Assembly (NCBI GenBank): GCA_019044685.2
Contig: JAGTXX020000006.1
Span: 806,001 to 870,000, forward strand
DNA: 64,000 nucleotides
Source of the DNA: Nannochloris sp. 'desiccata'
Taxonomy: Eukaryota > Chlorophyta > Trebouxiophyceae > Chlorellales > Chlorellaceae
Reading direction: 5' to 3'
Both the position numbers and the translations under genes were made by a program. The notes beneath the pieces were generated by a model. That model was not told where the DNA came from. It ran no database searches and was given only the letters and a program-made list of their open reading frames with translations. Below, piece after piece: positions 11,803 through 21,563 of this stretch. The number at the start of each line of letters is the position of its first letter. Positions within the stretch are counted from its first letter, which is position 1.

Positions 11803-12017
11803 TTCTATGCACTCCTACTACCTGTTGAATGCATAAACAGGGCATCAGAAGTGTTTGGCGCTGGAACTTCGCGGGGCAATTTAATCGATGTCAGACTGAA
11901 TGTGTCTGAAAATTTTGCCGCCTGGGCTAGGTTTTAGGGTGCTTGTAAAGGCTTCTATATGATATAAATGCAATATTAAGTAGAATGATGTATCTAATAT
12001 ACAGTTACCAGCCTCAT
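11803..12017 (+). repeat. Right copy of the 215-bp direct repeat
   Basis: Pair of 10088-10302, same orientation and length, with a few percent of sites differing by eye. The two copies bracket the PAN/FN3 gene, including its promoter. Confidence 0.85.
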
Positions 12018-12305
12018 CCGTCTACATAATCTCGGCCCGTCTCTGTAGCAGGTCAGACCGATGTGTTCTTACTGTTGACAGGGCTTATTGTGTTAAAATA
12101 TGTATCAATCTGTTGGAGAACCAACAAGCGTTCTTAAAACGACGGAGCAGGTACCAATTACACCAGAACAAAAAATCTCCCTGCCGTTCTTCAAAAAATA
12201 AATTGAAAACGGCAGACGGGGGAACTTTCATGGTCTTGTCCAGAAAATTAAAAATAAGTATTACAAATATGATAAAACCAATTCCCAAAGAAACCTTAAA
12301 ACAAA

Positions 12306-13625
12306 TCAACCAGTAATCATTGATCCAATACCTTCTGTCGTCAGTAACTCTAACAACAAACTATGTGGTTGTCTCCCGTCGATAATATGTGTCGCATTGA
12401 CTCCTTGACTTAGACATCTAATACAGCAATCAATTTTGGGGATCATACCGCCAGCAATAATTCCTTCTTGAATCAATTCTTTGCAATCCCTAATAGACAG
12501 GGCATTATACTTTGTAGACGGATCATCTTTATCTTTTAATACTCCCGGGACGTCAGTCATCAAAATCAGTTTTTCGGCTTTTAAAGCAGCCGCGATTTCA
12601 CCGGCAGCAGTGTCGGCATTCACATTTAAAGCTTGACCGTTCCCGTCAGAGGCGACGGAGGCTACTACAGGGATGTAGCTGCTTTTTACGAGCTCGTCTA
12701 TTAAGCGGCAATTGACTGAGGTGACTTCACCTACAAAGCCGATGTCCTTTTCTACCATTTGCCGAGCGATGATCGTGTCGGCATCTTTTCCGCAGAGGCC
12801 AACAGCCATGCCTCCTGACATTTGAATTAACGTAACGAGAGATTTATTAACACGAGCGCCTAGTACCATTTCTACAACGTCCATTGTGTCACCTGAACAA
12901 AGAGGAAAGAAAAGAAAAAAGAGTGATTTTTTTTTTAATAAAATGGCTTGGAAGGCGGTGGCATTTATTTATCGAATTTTCTTATTAATTTCGCATTAAC
13001 TGCATTGTTTAGCACAATACCTACCATCTGTGACCCGTAATCCATTCTTAAAATTCGCTTCAATACCCAATTTCGACAGCCAAATGTTGATTTCAGGGCC
13101 ACCGCCATGAACCAATACTGGTCTGATACCAACAGTCGCCAATAGCACAAGGTCAGAGACAACACCTGCCTTTAAACTGGGGTCTTTCATTGCTGCACCA
13201 CCGTATTTGATGACGATGGTCTTGCCACGGAAACGTTGGAGATAGGGCAAGGCTTCTGATAAAACAGAAACTCGATCATAGGCGGAGAATTTAGTTTCAG
13301 TGTTGTCGATCTGTAGAAAATAGATAATAATAGATATAACGATAGGGTAAGATCACTAAGTAGTTGGTTCACACTATTAAGAGGAAGCCTCGTCCTCCGG
13401 CTTCGTTTTGGAAGGACAAAGAGAAAGAGCGGGAGCTGTCGCATGCAACAAAATATGATTAAGACGTACCGATCCTGCAAGAGCAACGGAAGCTGCGTTG
13501 ATTCTAGTCTGAATTCTACGCCTATTAATAGATATTTTGGCGCGCGAAGGAACGGCGTTTAATCCGTTTTGCCCTAACAACTGCCTTGGGGCAATTGACT
13601 GGGGTTTCAATGCGAAGGAGCCCAT
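12306..13625 (-). CDS. NAGK: N-acetylglutamate kinase, plastid
   Basis: Phosphorylates N-acetyl-L-glutamate, the second step of the cyclic arginine pathway, in the plastid. Exons 13625..13470, 13310..13025 and 12892..12306 give 342 residues; junctions are GGATCG/gtacgt, GATG/gtaggt and acceptors tacag and ttcag. Amino acid kinase motifs are intact: [38 protein letters not shown] (across the last intron), [13 protein letters not shown] and [12 protein letters not shown]. The first 50 residues are basic and Ser/Arg-rich, starting MGSF, consistent with a transit peptide. In plants and algae this enzyme is inhibited by arginine and activated by the PII protein; whether PII contacts are kept was not judged. 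Its 5' end lies 77 bp from the hAT element at 13702. Confidence 0.95.
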
Positions 13626-13693
13626 TTTCAACCGGAGTAGTCTAAATAAGATCACTAAAATATTTCTTATATATTTATGGGAATGATCAGAGC

Positions 13694-14469
13694 ATCGTGT
13701 GCAGTGCTTCGTTTAAGGATTTTGGCCTGGCATTTTTTCCCGGCATTTTTTCGTCCCTGGCCTGTTTTTCGGCATTCTGCCCCGGCATTTTTTCCATATT
13801 TGGATTCTGCCCCGGCATTTTTTCCATTTTTTTTCTTGACAGCATCAGGCACTATTTCTGAGCAGCGCAGATGCGCCTTATTGAAACATGGCTGGAATTT
13901 CTTTAGATTACATCTTTAAAAAAGCAAAACAAGGAACTACAAATGCGCTCCACGACGCTTTTTCTTCGCCTTCCATACCTTTTTTCCTCTTCTGCAACAA
14001 GGAAGAAAATTCAGATTTGAATTTGGGTGGCTTATTTTAAGAAATTAAGCATACAGATGACATCACATACCTTCAAAGCAGGTTCTTTGAACGGAGAAGA
14101 AGTCAAATCAATGGGTTGTTGCAAGTGCTGGACAGCCATGACTCGATCAAAGATCTGGGCAACCAAAGTTCGGACTAAGTCCTGATCATTGGTCTGCCGA
14201 GTGGTATCCATAGTGATAATGAGAGAATAACCTCTTACAAATGAACTTTTGTTAATTTAGTACTCTAAAACTGGCCTAAATCTCCGGCATTTTTTCAAAA
14301 TTTTCGAAAAAAACGGCATTTTCCCCCGGCATTTCTGGCCCGCCGGAGCTCCGCTCCGGCACTTTTTGCACGGCATTTTTTCCTGTTCCTGCGCCTGAAA
14401 ATGCCGGAAAATTGGCATTTTCCGGCATTTTCGGCATATATGCCGGCTAAACGAAGCACTGATCGTGTG
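13694..14469. mobile_element. Non-autonomous hAT-type element (13702-14461) with 8-bp target duplication
   Basis: Perfect 14-bp terminal inverted repeats: CAGTGCTTCGTTTA at 13702-13715 and its complement at 14448-14461. The 8-bp sequence ATCGTGTG directly flanks both ends (13694-13701 and 14462-14469), the size expected of hAT transposons, whose ends commonly begin CAG. Both subterminal regions (13720-13840 and 14282-14445) are packed with copies of GGCATTTT and CCGGCATTTT, in opposing orientation at the two ends. Such subterminal arrays are typical hAT transposase binding regions. No transposase is encoded in the 760 bp. The interior carries a spliceable coding fragment (see 13908-14211). 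The intact duplication suggests fairly recent insertion. Confidence 0.85.
13908..14211 (-). pseudogene. Possible captured gene fragment inside the hAT element
   Basis: A start codon at 14211 opens a 47-codon exon (MDTTRQTNDQDLVRTLVAQI.. to KEPALK) ending in a consensus donor AAG/gtatgt at 14071. An acceptor ttgcag lies at 13992-13994, and the next exon begins with a Lys/Arg-rich stretch (KRKKGMEGEEKAS) before a stop at 13908-13910. The first exon has no repeats, unlike the rest of the element, and looks like ordinary host coding sequence. I do not recognise the parent gene. Alternatively the element may have inserted around a small host gene, but the terminal repeats and duplication enclose the whole unit. 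It may be transcribed but is probably not a functional gene. Confidence 0.45.
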
Positions 14470-15040
14470 CCTATTTTAAAAAGAAATTGCAACCCTGTTA
14501 GGACTCAAATTCGTTCAGGGTCAAACAGACTCTGAGAGGGGCCCGGAAGTTGTCGGAGAATTAACCCTTTGGTTTCTCGCTTAGTTTCTTCATAAATAAA
14601 TCGACTTCGGTTACTTCTATCCATTATCAGCCTGCTTAGCCCTGCCCTCCTCAGTTTTGAAACTCTACAACTCTACAACCAAAGTAAGATCGAAATTAAG
14701 AATAAATAAGAGAACTTTTTGGTGTCCGAAATGCGCAGCAGCCGGTGGTAATATGCTAATATGTGCAATGAACAAGTTGCCGCGCTCAATAATGTTACGC
14801 ACTTCTGCGCCACTTTGTTATGGCAATTGCCCTACAAACACGTGTTGCCGGCTCTGTTTTGAGAGCTGCTTTCGCCGAAGTAGCAACTCGAGTATACATA
14901 TCGCATATGAATGACCCCAGTTAATGGCCTGCAGCTTCATTTCGAGACATTTTTTGTGTTCCCAGTTGCATTTGTGGGTCCAACTTTTTTGATTCTTTCT
15001 AATCTCACCAATATTCTACTACCCTTGTTTTTTTGCAGAA
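14470..15040. other. Intergenic region upstream of the 15041 gene
   Basis: 571 bp without a supported gene. A T-rich tract ending TTTTTTTGCAG directly precedes AAATG at 15041, so a 5' UTR intron ending at 15038 is plausible. A short motif ACAGACTCTGAGAGG near 14527 recurs near 51091. Confidence 0.4.
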
Positions 15041-15427
15041 ATGACTTCTATTACCTGCTCTACCCAGCCTTTCTTGGGCCTTAGTGGCTTCTTTAAGAAG
15101 ACTACTGTTCCTCAGACTCCAGTCGCCCCATCCCTTGGTTCCCTGGGTGTCCGTGCCCCTCAGCGGCCCCAGCAGCACGTTGGTGCTCTCTCCATCAACT
15201 CTGACGATATGCAGCCGCAGGGAAATTTCTTCTCTGCCTTTGTCCAACCTGATGTCCCTGCTGACCGCAAGGTCCAGGCTCCTCGCCCTGCTGTTCCCAT
15301 CAGCGTCGTGAAGCCTGATGACGATGACGAGACCGATTTCCAAACTAAGTTGGGTAAGCCTCGTTTCAGGTCTGCTTTGGAGCAGGTTAGCTACCTCACC
15401 AACGAACAACGCATTAGGCGCTACTAA
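15041..15427 (+). CDS. Small unrecognised protein, possibly plastid-targeted
   Basis: 128 residues, no intron in the coding part. I do not recognise the family. The N-terminus (MTSITCSTQPFLGLSGFFKK) is hydroxylated, free of acids and has an early Phe, compatible with a transit peptide. The middle is Pro/Gln/Val-rich and probably disordered, with an acidic patch (KPDDDDETD). The C-terminus (KPRFRSALEQVSYLTNEQ plus RIRRY) is the only part that looks foldable. Codon use is strongly biased to C-ending codons (ACC, GTC, CTC, CGC), unlike its neighbours, which suggests high expression. A short linker or assembly protein of the photosynthetic apparatus is a guess only. Confidence 0.7.
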   Translation: MTSITCSTQPFLGLSGFFKKTTVPQTPVAPSLGSLGVRAPQRPQQHVGALSINSDDMQPQGNFFSAFVQPDVPADRKVQAPRPAVPISVVKPDDDDETDFQTKLGKPRFRSALEQVSYLTNEQRIRRY

Positions 15428-16393
15428 GCATTAATTTTTGGTGTACTCTATATCATGAAATTTTTACTAAATCAACAAAATGAACCTCTTTACAATAATT
15501 TTTGCGTATTTAGAATCGATTATCCGTTTTCAACAACTTTTTCCCTTTTTTTCTGGAAGGGCTGTTGTCCTCTGGCCTTCATTTTTGAACACAGTGCCTC
15601 CTCCGGCTTTCCCTCTTAAGACCCTGCGTATTATATCGTAATATTTTAAGCGGTATGTCCTATTGTGTTTGTTTTTTCGCCAACCCGTCGGTCCAATGGC
15701 TCCCAACGACTTTTCTTTCTTTTGATGTTGTTGGGGCCTTTTCCCGGTTTTCCTCTCCGGCGGGGTGGCATTTACTTTCTTTTTATATATCTTCAATTAA
15801 TTCTATACTATTTGGAGTGAAAAATTAGAAAAACAAAACACCTGTGAATGGCCTTTTCGAGCCCCATCCTCTTAACCACCTTTTTGTTATCCATCCTTCC
15901 TTTCTTGAATTTTGATAGTAATACAAATTGATATTACGTTCAAGTATTTTGTTTCCGTGTAGCGATATATTTTTTCCTTTGTTGTGTATTGAACCAAACA
16001 AATAGAAAAGCAAAGTTTTTCTTTCTTTCTTTTCTGTTGTTTCATTCTGCTGCTGTCGTTGTTAGATGAGGTAACTTCCCATCCACATGTTATTCCTTCT
16101 TCGCTGCAGCGATCATTCCATCTGATTCCACTCTCTTTTATACCCTCCTGGGGCATGTCTGGTACGAGCCTTTGCTATTTGCAGTTGCTTCTGTCCTTAA
16201 TTGAAAGTTTACCGCGTAAATAGCGATGCTGTGCTCTGTTTTTTTTTTGGTAGCCCATTTTCCGGTTTTGTTTTTAGAGAGAGAAACTTTTGTCAGAATT
16301 TTACTGTTTGAACGAACGTCTCCTTACGTCCTTTTGAAAAAGAAAAAAAAAACCCTTTTTCCCCCTTTTGTGAGTTCTTAGATATAATTATGT
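15428..16393. other. Intergenic region, 3' of 15041 gene to retroelement island
   Basis: About 970 bp, very T-rich on the plus strand with homopolymer runs (for example 16239-16248, 16338-16352). No gene, repeat unit or RNA recognised. Confidence 0.4.
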
Positions 16394-17133
16394 AAATACC
16401 TTAGAATTGGATTCTACACAGCAAGCTTTTCAAAAAAAACCGACAGCGGCGGCAGAATTTTCCTTCCACTAACACCACAATATTTCCACTAAACGCCAAT
16501 TTCCGGCGATACTAACTTTTCTCCACTTCATTCTACAACATCGTCTCTCCATTTCTCAAGCTATCAATCCCATTCACTTAATCTCTCTTCTTTCTGCTAA
16601 TTTTTCAAACACATCTTTGATCGAAAATACTTTTTTCTTATTTTGATCCCTTCCCCACACTTCACCCCTTTTCCTAACAATAAAAAGTTTGTTCTTAGAT
16701 TTCTTACATTTTTATCTATATCTTTATCGCATCTTGCGTTTATTTTTGCTCTGACAACCTTAGCACCCTGAAAAGTGTGCTGTGCTGCTGACTGGGAGCA
16801 CCCAATAGCACCTTCGACGACAACCCTGCAGCACCTATACACAGCCGAGTTCCTCCTACGATGGTCTACTAATCAAAACTCGTGCTAACTAACCTGGAAT
16901 CAGTCCTCACCTCTTCCCAAGCCCCTCTGTAGGTACGTAAAACACTATACCTGCTGTCTGCATCCCATTTTTCTATTTTGCCCACTATCTCCTCTATGCT
17001 AGCGCGAGTTTTGGATTAGAGATTCAGTCGAATAAAGAATATATTACAAACCCACGCAGCTTGCTGCGTCAATCTTCAATAAGTGTTTTCTCCTAGAGAA
17101 GCTCATTCTGTATGATAAGCGAAATACCTTAGA
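16394..17133 (+). mobile_element. Solo terminal repeat (pLTR) of the Penelope-like element, with 12-bp target duplication
   Basis: 16406-17121 is the reverse complement of the terminal repeats at 17325-18037 and 21564-22276, almost without change (one visible difference is CTTCAATAAG against CTTCAGTAAG). It is directly flanked by AAATACCTTAGA at 16394-16405 and 17122-17133, so it is an independent insertion and not part of the larger element. Orientation is given relative to the reverse transcriptase sense. It has no coding capacity I accept. Such a solo copy can arise by recombination between two repeats or by insertion of a short RNA copy. Confidence 0.85.
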
Positions 17134-17172
17134 GAATAATGGTCGCGCCATGAGCACAAGTTTTAAAAATTC

Positions 17173-17269
17173 ATAGAGTATCCAGTGGAATAAGACTATA
17201 TGACACAACCTATGCAGCGTGTTGCGTCAATTCGTAGCCAGTTGCTTCTTGTAAGCTCCGTATGATAAA
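17173..17269 (+). repeat. Diverged remnant of the same terminal repeat
   Basis: The stretch GAGTATCCAGTGGAATAA through GCAGCGTGTTGCGTCAAT to CCGTATGATAAAC follows, base for base with many substitutions, the end of the solo repeat (17020-17121). It is clearly older than the near-identical copies on either side. Both recent insertions landed next to it. Confidence 0.65.
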
Positions 17270-17324
17270 CTAATCTACCTTTGTTGATCTGTGGTATTGG
17301 CAAAAAATAAAAACAGATTTTCTT

Positions 17325-18037
17325 CGCTTATCATACAGAATGAGCTTCTCTAGGAGAAAACACTTACTGAAGATTGACGCAGCAAGCTGCGTGGGTTTGT
17401 AATATATTCTTTATTCGACTGAATCTCTAATCCAAAACTCGCGCTAGCATAGAGGAGATAGTGGGCAAAATAGAAAAATGGGATGCAGACAGCAGGTATA
17501 GTGTTTTACGTACCTACAGAGGGGCTTGGGAAGAGGTGAGGACTGATTCCAGGTTAGTTAGCACGAGTTTTGATTAGTAGACCATCGTAGGAGGAACTCG
17601 GCTGTGTATAGGTGCTGCAGGGTTGTCGTCGAAGGTGCTATTGGGTGCTCCCAGTCAGCAGCACAGCACACTTTTCAGGGTGCTAAGGTTGTCAGAGCAA
17701 AAATAAACGCAAGATGCGATAAAGATATAGATAAAAATGTAAGAAATCTAAGAACAAACTTTTTATTGTTAGGAAAAGGGGTGAAGTGTGGGGAAGGGAT
17801 CAAAATAAGAAAAAAGTATTTTCGATCAAAGATGTGTTTGAAAAATTAGCAGAAAGAAGAGAGATTAAGTGAATGGGATTGATAGCTTGAGAAATGGAGA
17901 GACGATGTTGTAGAATGAAGTGGAGAAAAGTTAGTATCGCCGGAAATTGGCGTTTAGTGGAAATATTGTGGTGTTAGTGGAAGGAAAATTCTGCCGCCGC
18001 TGTCGGTTTTTTTTGAAAAGCTTGCTGTGTAGAATCC
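17325..18037 (-). repeat. Downstream (3') terminal repeat of the Penelope-like element
   Basis: 713 bp, direct copy of 21564-22276. In reverse transcriptase sense it begins 11 bp after the stop codon of the polyprotein gene. Its outer end holds two hairpins, TTCTC-TAG-GAGAA and ACGCAGC-AA-GCTGCGT, within the 80 terminal bases. I looked for a hammerhead core (CUGANGA plus GAAA), common in Penelope-like terminal repeats, and found no convincing one. Confidence 0.85.
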
Positions 18038-18048
18038 AATTGACGGAC

Positions 18049-21000
18049 TCACGAGGAGTTCTCCGTCAAGAAAGCCGTAACTTGATGCATTATTCGTTGT
18101 TGGGTGGATCGGGATGCATGGGTATAAAGGTAGGGGTAAGTCTGAAGTAGTGTAAATAATCTGCGGAAAAGGCGTCTTTCGTTGTATCCTCTTCTAATAA
18201 GTTGAGCTATGACGAGTGCTGTAGCTTGGCAGAAGCTGTTTCGATCTGTAATGTTTCTTCGTAGAGCGTGAAATCTTCCAGTTAATATGTTGTCTTTAAT
18301 TCTTCTTGCCAGGTTGGAGCTATTATGTACGTAGCGAGTTTTTGATAACGCTGCAAACTCGGGTTTGGAGAACTTGTTGTAGAAAGTAGTTCGTAGTGGT
18401 GGACTGCCATTCCCATTCTTAGAGCTCAGTGTTATATCTAGGAAATCGGTAGTAGGTCCTAGGGTAGATAAAGTAATCTGCAGCTCTGATGGGTAGATGC
18501 CGCTGATGCCGTAGAAAGTATTGTTGTTGTAGAGTAGCTGCTGAAGGAAAATATTAGTAATAGTAATGATATCATCTATATATCTGAAGAGCCATTGGAA
18601 GAAGACTAGCAGATATAGAGCTACAGAGCCAGAGTCGTAGGTTTCCTGCCAATTTGGTGGCTCTGTGGCTGGAAGAGAAGTCAGAATTTGAAGATTAGTG
18701 CTGGTCGCCACCAGCTGCTGCAGTTGTGAATAAAAAGCTAATTCATAGGTAAATAAGAAGTGGTTTGCTACGTAGACAGAAGCATTACCGTCCATAGCTA
18801 TGCCTTGGGTTTGCTTGAGAATACGTTGTGCGAAATGAACGTAGTTGTGGCTAATAATGAACGTGAGAAGTACTTTAAGATCATCCAAGGTGAAAATTGT
18901 ATAGCGGTCGTAGCCAGTACCGCCGTGGCGAGGTTGGCCTGGTATGTAGGTGGACAGCCACTGGGGTTTCTTCGTTGGAGAGTCAAATATTTTGATAGCT
19001 ACGCCAAACTTATCAAATAGCTTTGTATATAAATCGACGAGTCGCTGGAGTAGAGCTATAAGTTGGAGGTTGGTATATAATCGGCTGACGTCTCCAGTTT
19101 GAAATTGTACTTCTGGGTCGGTAGGCATAGCGTTGAAACTACGTAGTCTGGTAACCATATCGATAGCATTGCGTAGTATAGTATGGTGACCGTGCCAATT
19201 GAACGAAGGTGGAGGGGTGCTGGAGGTAGAAGGAAGAGAAGAGAGGTGGTTGTTCAGCGCAGTGAAGACGTCGTCTAGCAGGTGTTTTGTAAATGGATCC
19301 AGTGCACTCAGGAGCGTGCAGAGAGTTTTGGCTGGCGGGGTGCTATAACAGAAGCCTGCACTGACTATAAATCTAGGTTGTGGAATTGGTTTATGCAGCT
19401 TGACTGTGCAAACATAATTAGGGACAGATCCATCTCCGAGCGTCAAGACGCGTCTGGCTTGGTCAGATATACCAGCATCCAGAGAAGGTATAAGAAGAGC
19501 AGCTGTAGTATTTAATGGTTGAAAGACAGTGCTGTTAGTAAGATCGTCGTTTATCCAAGTAGTGTATTGCTTTTTGCATACAAAGGCGAAAGATGTGTCT
19601 GCTTTGTCGACGCTGGTAATTGCAAAATGGCGCTGGAAATGGCGCAGAGCATGGAAATCAGCTGTGGAGAAAGGGAGTCCAGAAGCGTTACTAGGGATAG
19701 TAACGGTTTTTCCTAAGGGTAGGTCAGCATCAATTTGCTCCTGGATTAGTGGTTGAAGACTATTTCGCCAAGCTTCCCACCCAGTAATACGGAGACCGTT
19801 CTCGTAGCGGTTTGAGAATTTATTGAAGGCTAGGAGTGCGAGCTGGAGAGCTTCTGCACGCATTGCTTCATCGACCGTAAATCCACCAAGTCCAATACGG
19901 TATTTTGTGCCCATTTTTGCCAGGGAGCGTAAGGAGCTAGTAGGTAGAATATTGACATCGCTAGTACAGACGTGGCCCAGCGCTGTGTGAACAAATGGTT
20001 GGAAAAGAGGGGAGCTGCAAGAACAGGGGGAAGAAAGAATACTGCTAATAGTAGCAGGTGAGTAGCGGGCTATATTATGCGTATTATTGAAAGTTGAAGA
20101 AATAGGGTTAGAAAAACTAGAAGTGATAATAGGTTTTAATGTCACCCCGGCTGGCAGAAAAGTTTTCGAGCGATTGAAAACTGCTGCTAGGTTTAAACAA
20201 TCAAAATATGGCTTGAAATCACCGGGAATCTTGATGGGTTTGTAGGTTGTAAACATATCATTTCTTGGGGGGAAACGCGTTGCAACGGCTGCTGCCAAAA
20301 TGTCTCGTAGTTGGCTATGTGTAGTAACGGGGATTTGTAGTTCTGTTGCTGTGGTATCTTGTAGGAAGGAGAGAATCTTCTGTAGAGTTTTAGTGCTGTA
20401 CTCCGTAAAGTGATTCAAATTTTCTAAAAAGATTCTGCCATCGTTGAATTTGCTGGTAAGATCCTGGACTTTAGCGACATTATGGTGTGAGATAAAGCGT
20501 CGCCTTCTACCACCTCGACTGCCTCGACCGCCACGACCGCCTCGAGTTGGTGAGGTGGTGGTGTTTAGTAGATGGGTAGGAGGTAGAGGTGTTGGATTAT
20601 CCGATACTTGAGAGGAAAAGGGTGTTTCCTGTGAAGAAAGAAGACTAGAAGGTGAGGACGCAGTCGCTGCTGCAGTACCAGCAGTAGCTGCTGCGGCAGC
20701 TGGAATGTAATTGCGGGTAGCGCTGCTGGAATTATATAAGGTAAATTTAGGGTGAGCAGCAAAGATATCCATCCATTTTTGCTCGATAGGTGATGCTACG
20801 TTATGAAAATAGGGGAGGCCTGTACCACGAGTATTTCTTCTAGCGTAAGAACCACGAATTATTTGTAGAGGAAGGATAAAGACGTCAGAAAGACCGTAGC
20901 TGCGAAAATGTGCATACAGATGGTTGTTATTATGCTTGTATTCTTGTCTAGCTGCTCCTAAATGGTTGTAGAACCGGCCTAGAATGTAGTCCATAGTTTG

Positions 21001-21243
21001 ACCAATGTAGACTTTCCAAGAATGTAAATGGAATATGATGTAGATGCATTGGAAGGCCTTGTGGAATTTTCCAGGTCTGTTTGTAGAATCGGTATGTTGT
21101 TCCCGCAGTTCCTGGATAAGACGGACTATTTCCCGCTTTGTGGTGCTGTTCTTGTTGACCTCACTATTAATTTTTTGCTTAAAAACGTCTGCTTTGTAGT
21201 TGCGTGCAGCGATATCTGGGTGGAAGGGTGCTTGCTCCGCCAT
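18049..21243 (-). CDS. Penelope-like element protein: GIY-YIG endonuclease plus reverse transcriptase
   Basis: 1064 residues, one uninterrupted frame. GIY-YIG at about residues 66-130: CIYIIF, then KVYIGQT, an Arg-containing GRFYNHL helix and a downstream HFRSYG. A Ser/Ala-rich linker and an Arg/Gly stretch (RGGRGGRGSRGGRRRR, 234-249) follow. The pre-RT zinc-like motif CSCSS..H..GHVCTSD with LRSLAKMGTKYR (408-448) is characteristic of Naiad-type proteins. Reverse transcriptase spans about 540-950: SVDKADTSFAFV, VKLHKPIPQPRFI, motif A GDVSRLYTNL (Asp 718), motif B QGIAMDGNASVYVANHF, the catalytic FRYIDD (888-891) and TDFLDITL. It nicks target DNA and primes cDNA synthesis there. No C-terminal endonuclease is present. 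The start at 21243 follows 320 bp of leader after the 5' repeat. Confidence 0.92.
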   Translation of the reverse strand: MAEQAPFHPDIAARNYKADVFKQKINSEVNKNSTTKREIVRLIQELREQHTDSTNRPGKFHKAFQCIYIIFHLHSWKVYIGQTMDYILGRFYNHLGAARQEYKHNNNHLYAHFRSYGLSDVFILPLQIIRGSYARRNTRGTGLPYFHNVASPIEQKWMDIFAAHPKFTLYNSSSATRNYIPAAAAATAGTAAATASSPSSLLSSQETPFSSQVSDNPTPLPPTHLLNTTTSPTRGGRGGRGSRGGRRRRFISHHNVAKVQDLTSKFNDGRIFLENLNHFTEYSTKTLQKILSFLQDTTATELQIPVTTHSQLRDILAAAVATRFPPRNDMFTTYKPIKIPGDFKPYFDCLNLAAVFNRSKTFLPAGVTLKPIITSSFSNPISSTFNNTHNIARYSPATISSILSSPCSCSSPLFQPFVHTALGHVCTSDVNILPTSSLRSLAKMGTKYRIGLGGFTVDEAMRAEALQLALLAFNKFSNRYENGLRITGWEAWRNSLQPLIQEQIDADLPLGKTVTIPSNASGLPFSTADFHALRHFQRHFAITSVDKADTSFAFVCKKQYTTWINDDLTNSTVFQPLNTTAALLIPSLDAGISDQARRVLTLGDGSVPNYVCTVKLHKPIPQPRFIVSAGFCYSTPPAKTLCTLLSALDPFTKHLLDDVFTALNNHLSSLPSTSSTPPPSFNWHGHHTILRNAIDMVTRLRSFNAMPTDPEVQFQTGDVSRLYTNLQLIALLQRLVDLYTKLFDKFGVAIKIFDSPTKKPQWLSTYIPGQPRHGGTGYDRYTIFTLDDLKVLLTFIISHNYVHFAQRILKQTQGIAMDGNASVYVANHFLFTYELAFYSQLQQLVATSTNLQILTSLPATEPPNWQETYDSGSVALYLLVFFQWLFRYIDDIITITNIFLQQLLYNNNTFYGISGIYPSELQITLSTLGPTTDFLDITLSSKNGNGSPPLRTTFYNKFSKPEFAALSKTRYVHNSSNLARRIKDNILTGRFHALRRNITDRNSFCQATALVIAQLIRRGYNERRLFRRLFTLLQTYPYLYTHASRSTQQRIMHQVTAFLTENSS

Positions 21244-21563
21244 CGTTGATAGGCGTTAATCTTGTAATAGTTTTCGTAGAAAACTTACCTGCTGCGTATT
21301 TTTCTTTCTATACTTCACTAAAGTCTATTCTAGGTGTTTGCGAGTATGGATAAAGAGATTCTCAGTCGAATAAAGTGTTTCTCAGGGACAGACTCGGGGA
21401 CAGGAGTAACGAACGTCAAGATCTCACAAGGAGACCAGCTTTTCAAAAGTAGGCTAGCCAGCTTATGAAGAGCTGTTCAAGAACGTTATTACCCAACGTA
21501 TTAGGATTTCTTGTAATAGAACTCAACTTCGTTGAGAAGAAAACCTCTAATAGCTAGTTAATT
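21244..21563 (-). other. Leader of the Penelope-like element between 5' terminal repeat and reading frame
   Basis: 320 bp of 5' untranslated sequence in element sense. It contains GAGATTCTCAGTCGAATAAAG (21357-21377), an inverted match to TTTATTCGACTGAATCTC within the terminal repeats, so transcripts could fold back on themselves. No other feature recognised. Confidence 0.55.

Noticed and set aside
17604..17849. 81-codon frame repeated in all three terminal repeats
   Set aside because: Antisense to the reverse transcriptase, starts at a non-ATG codon and appears three times only because the repeats are near identical.
17325..18037. Hammerhead ribozyme in the terminal repeat
   Set aside because: CTGAAGA occurs once, but no GAAA follows a proper stem II and the solo and older copies have lost the first base; not a convincing core.
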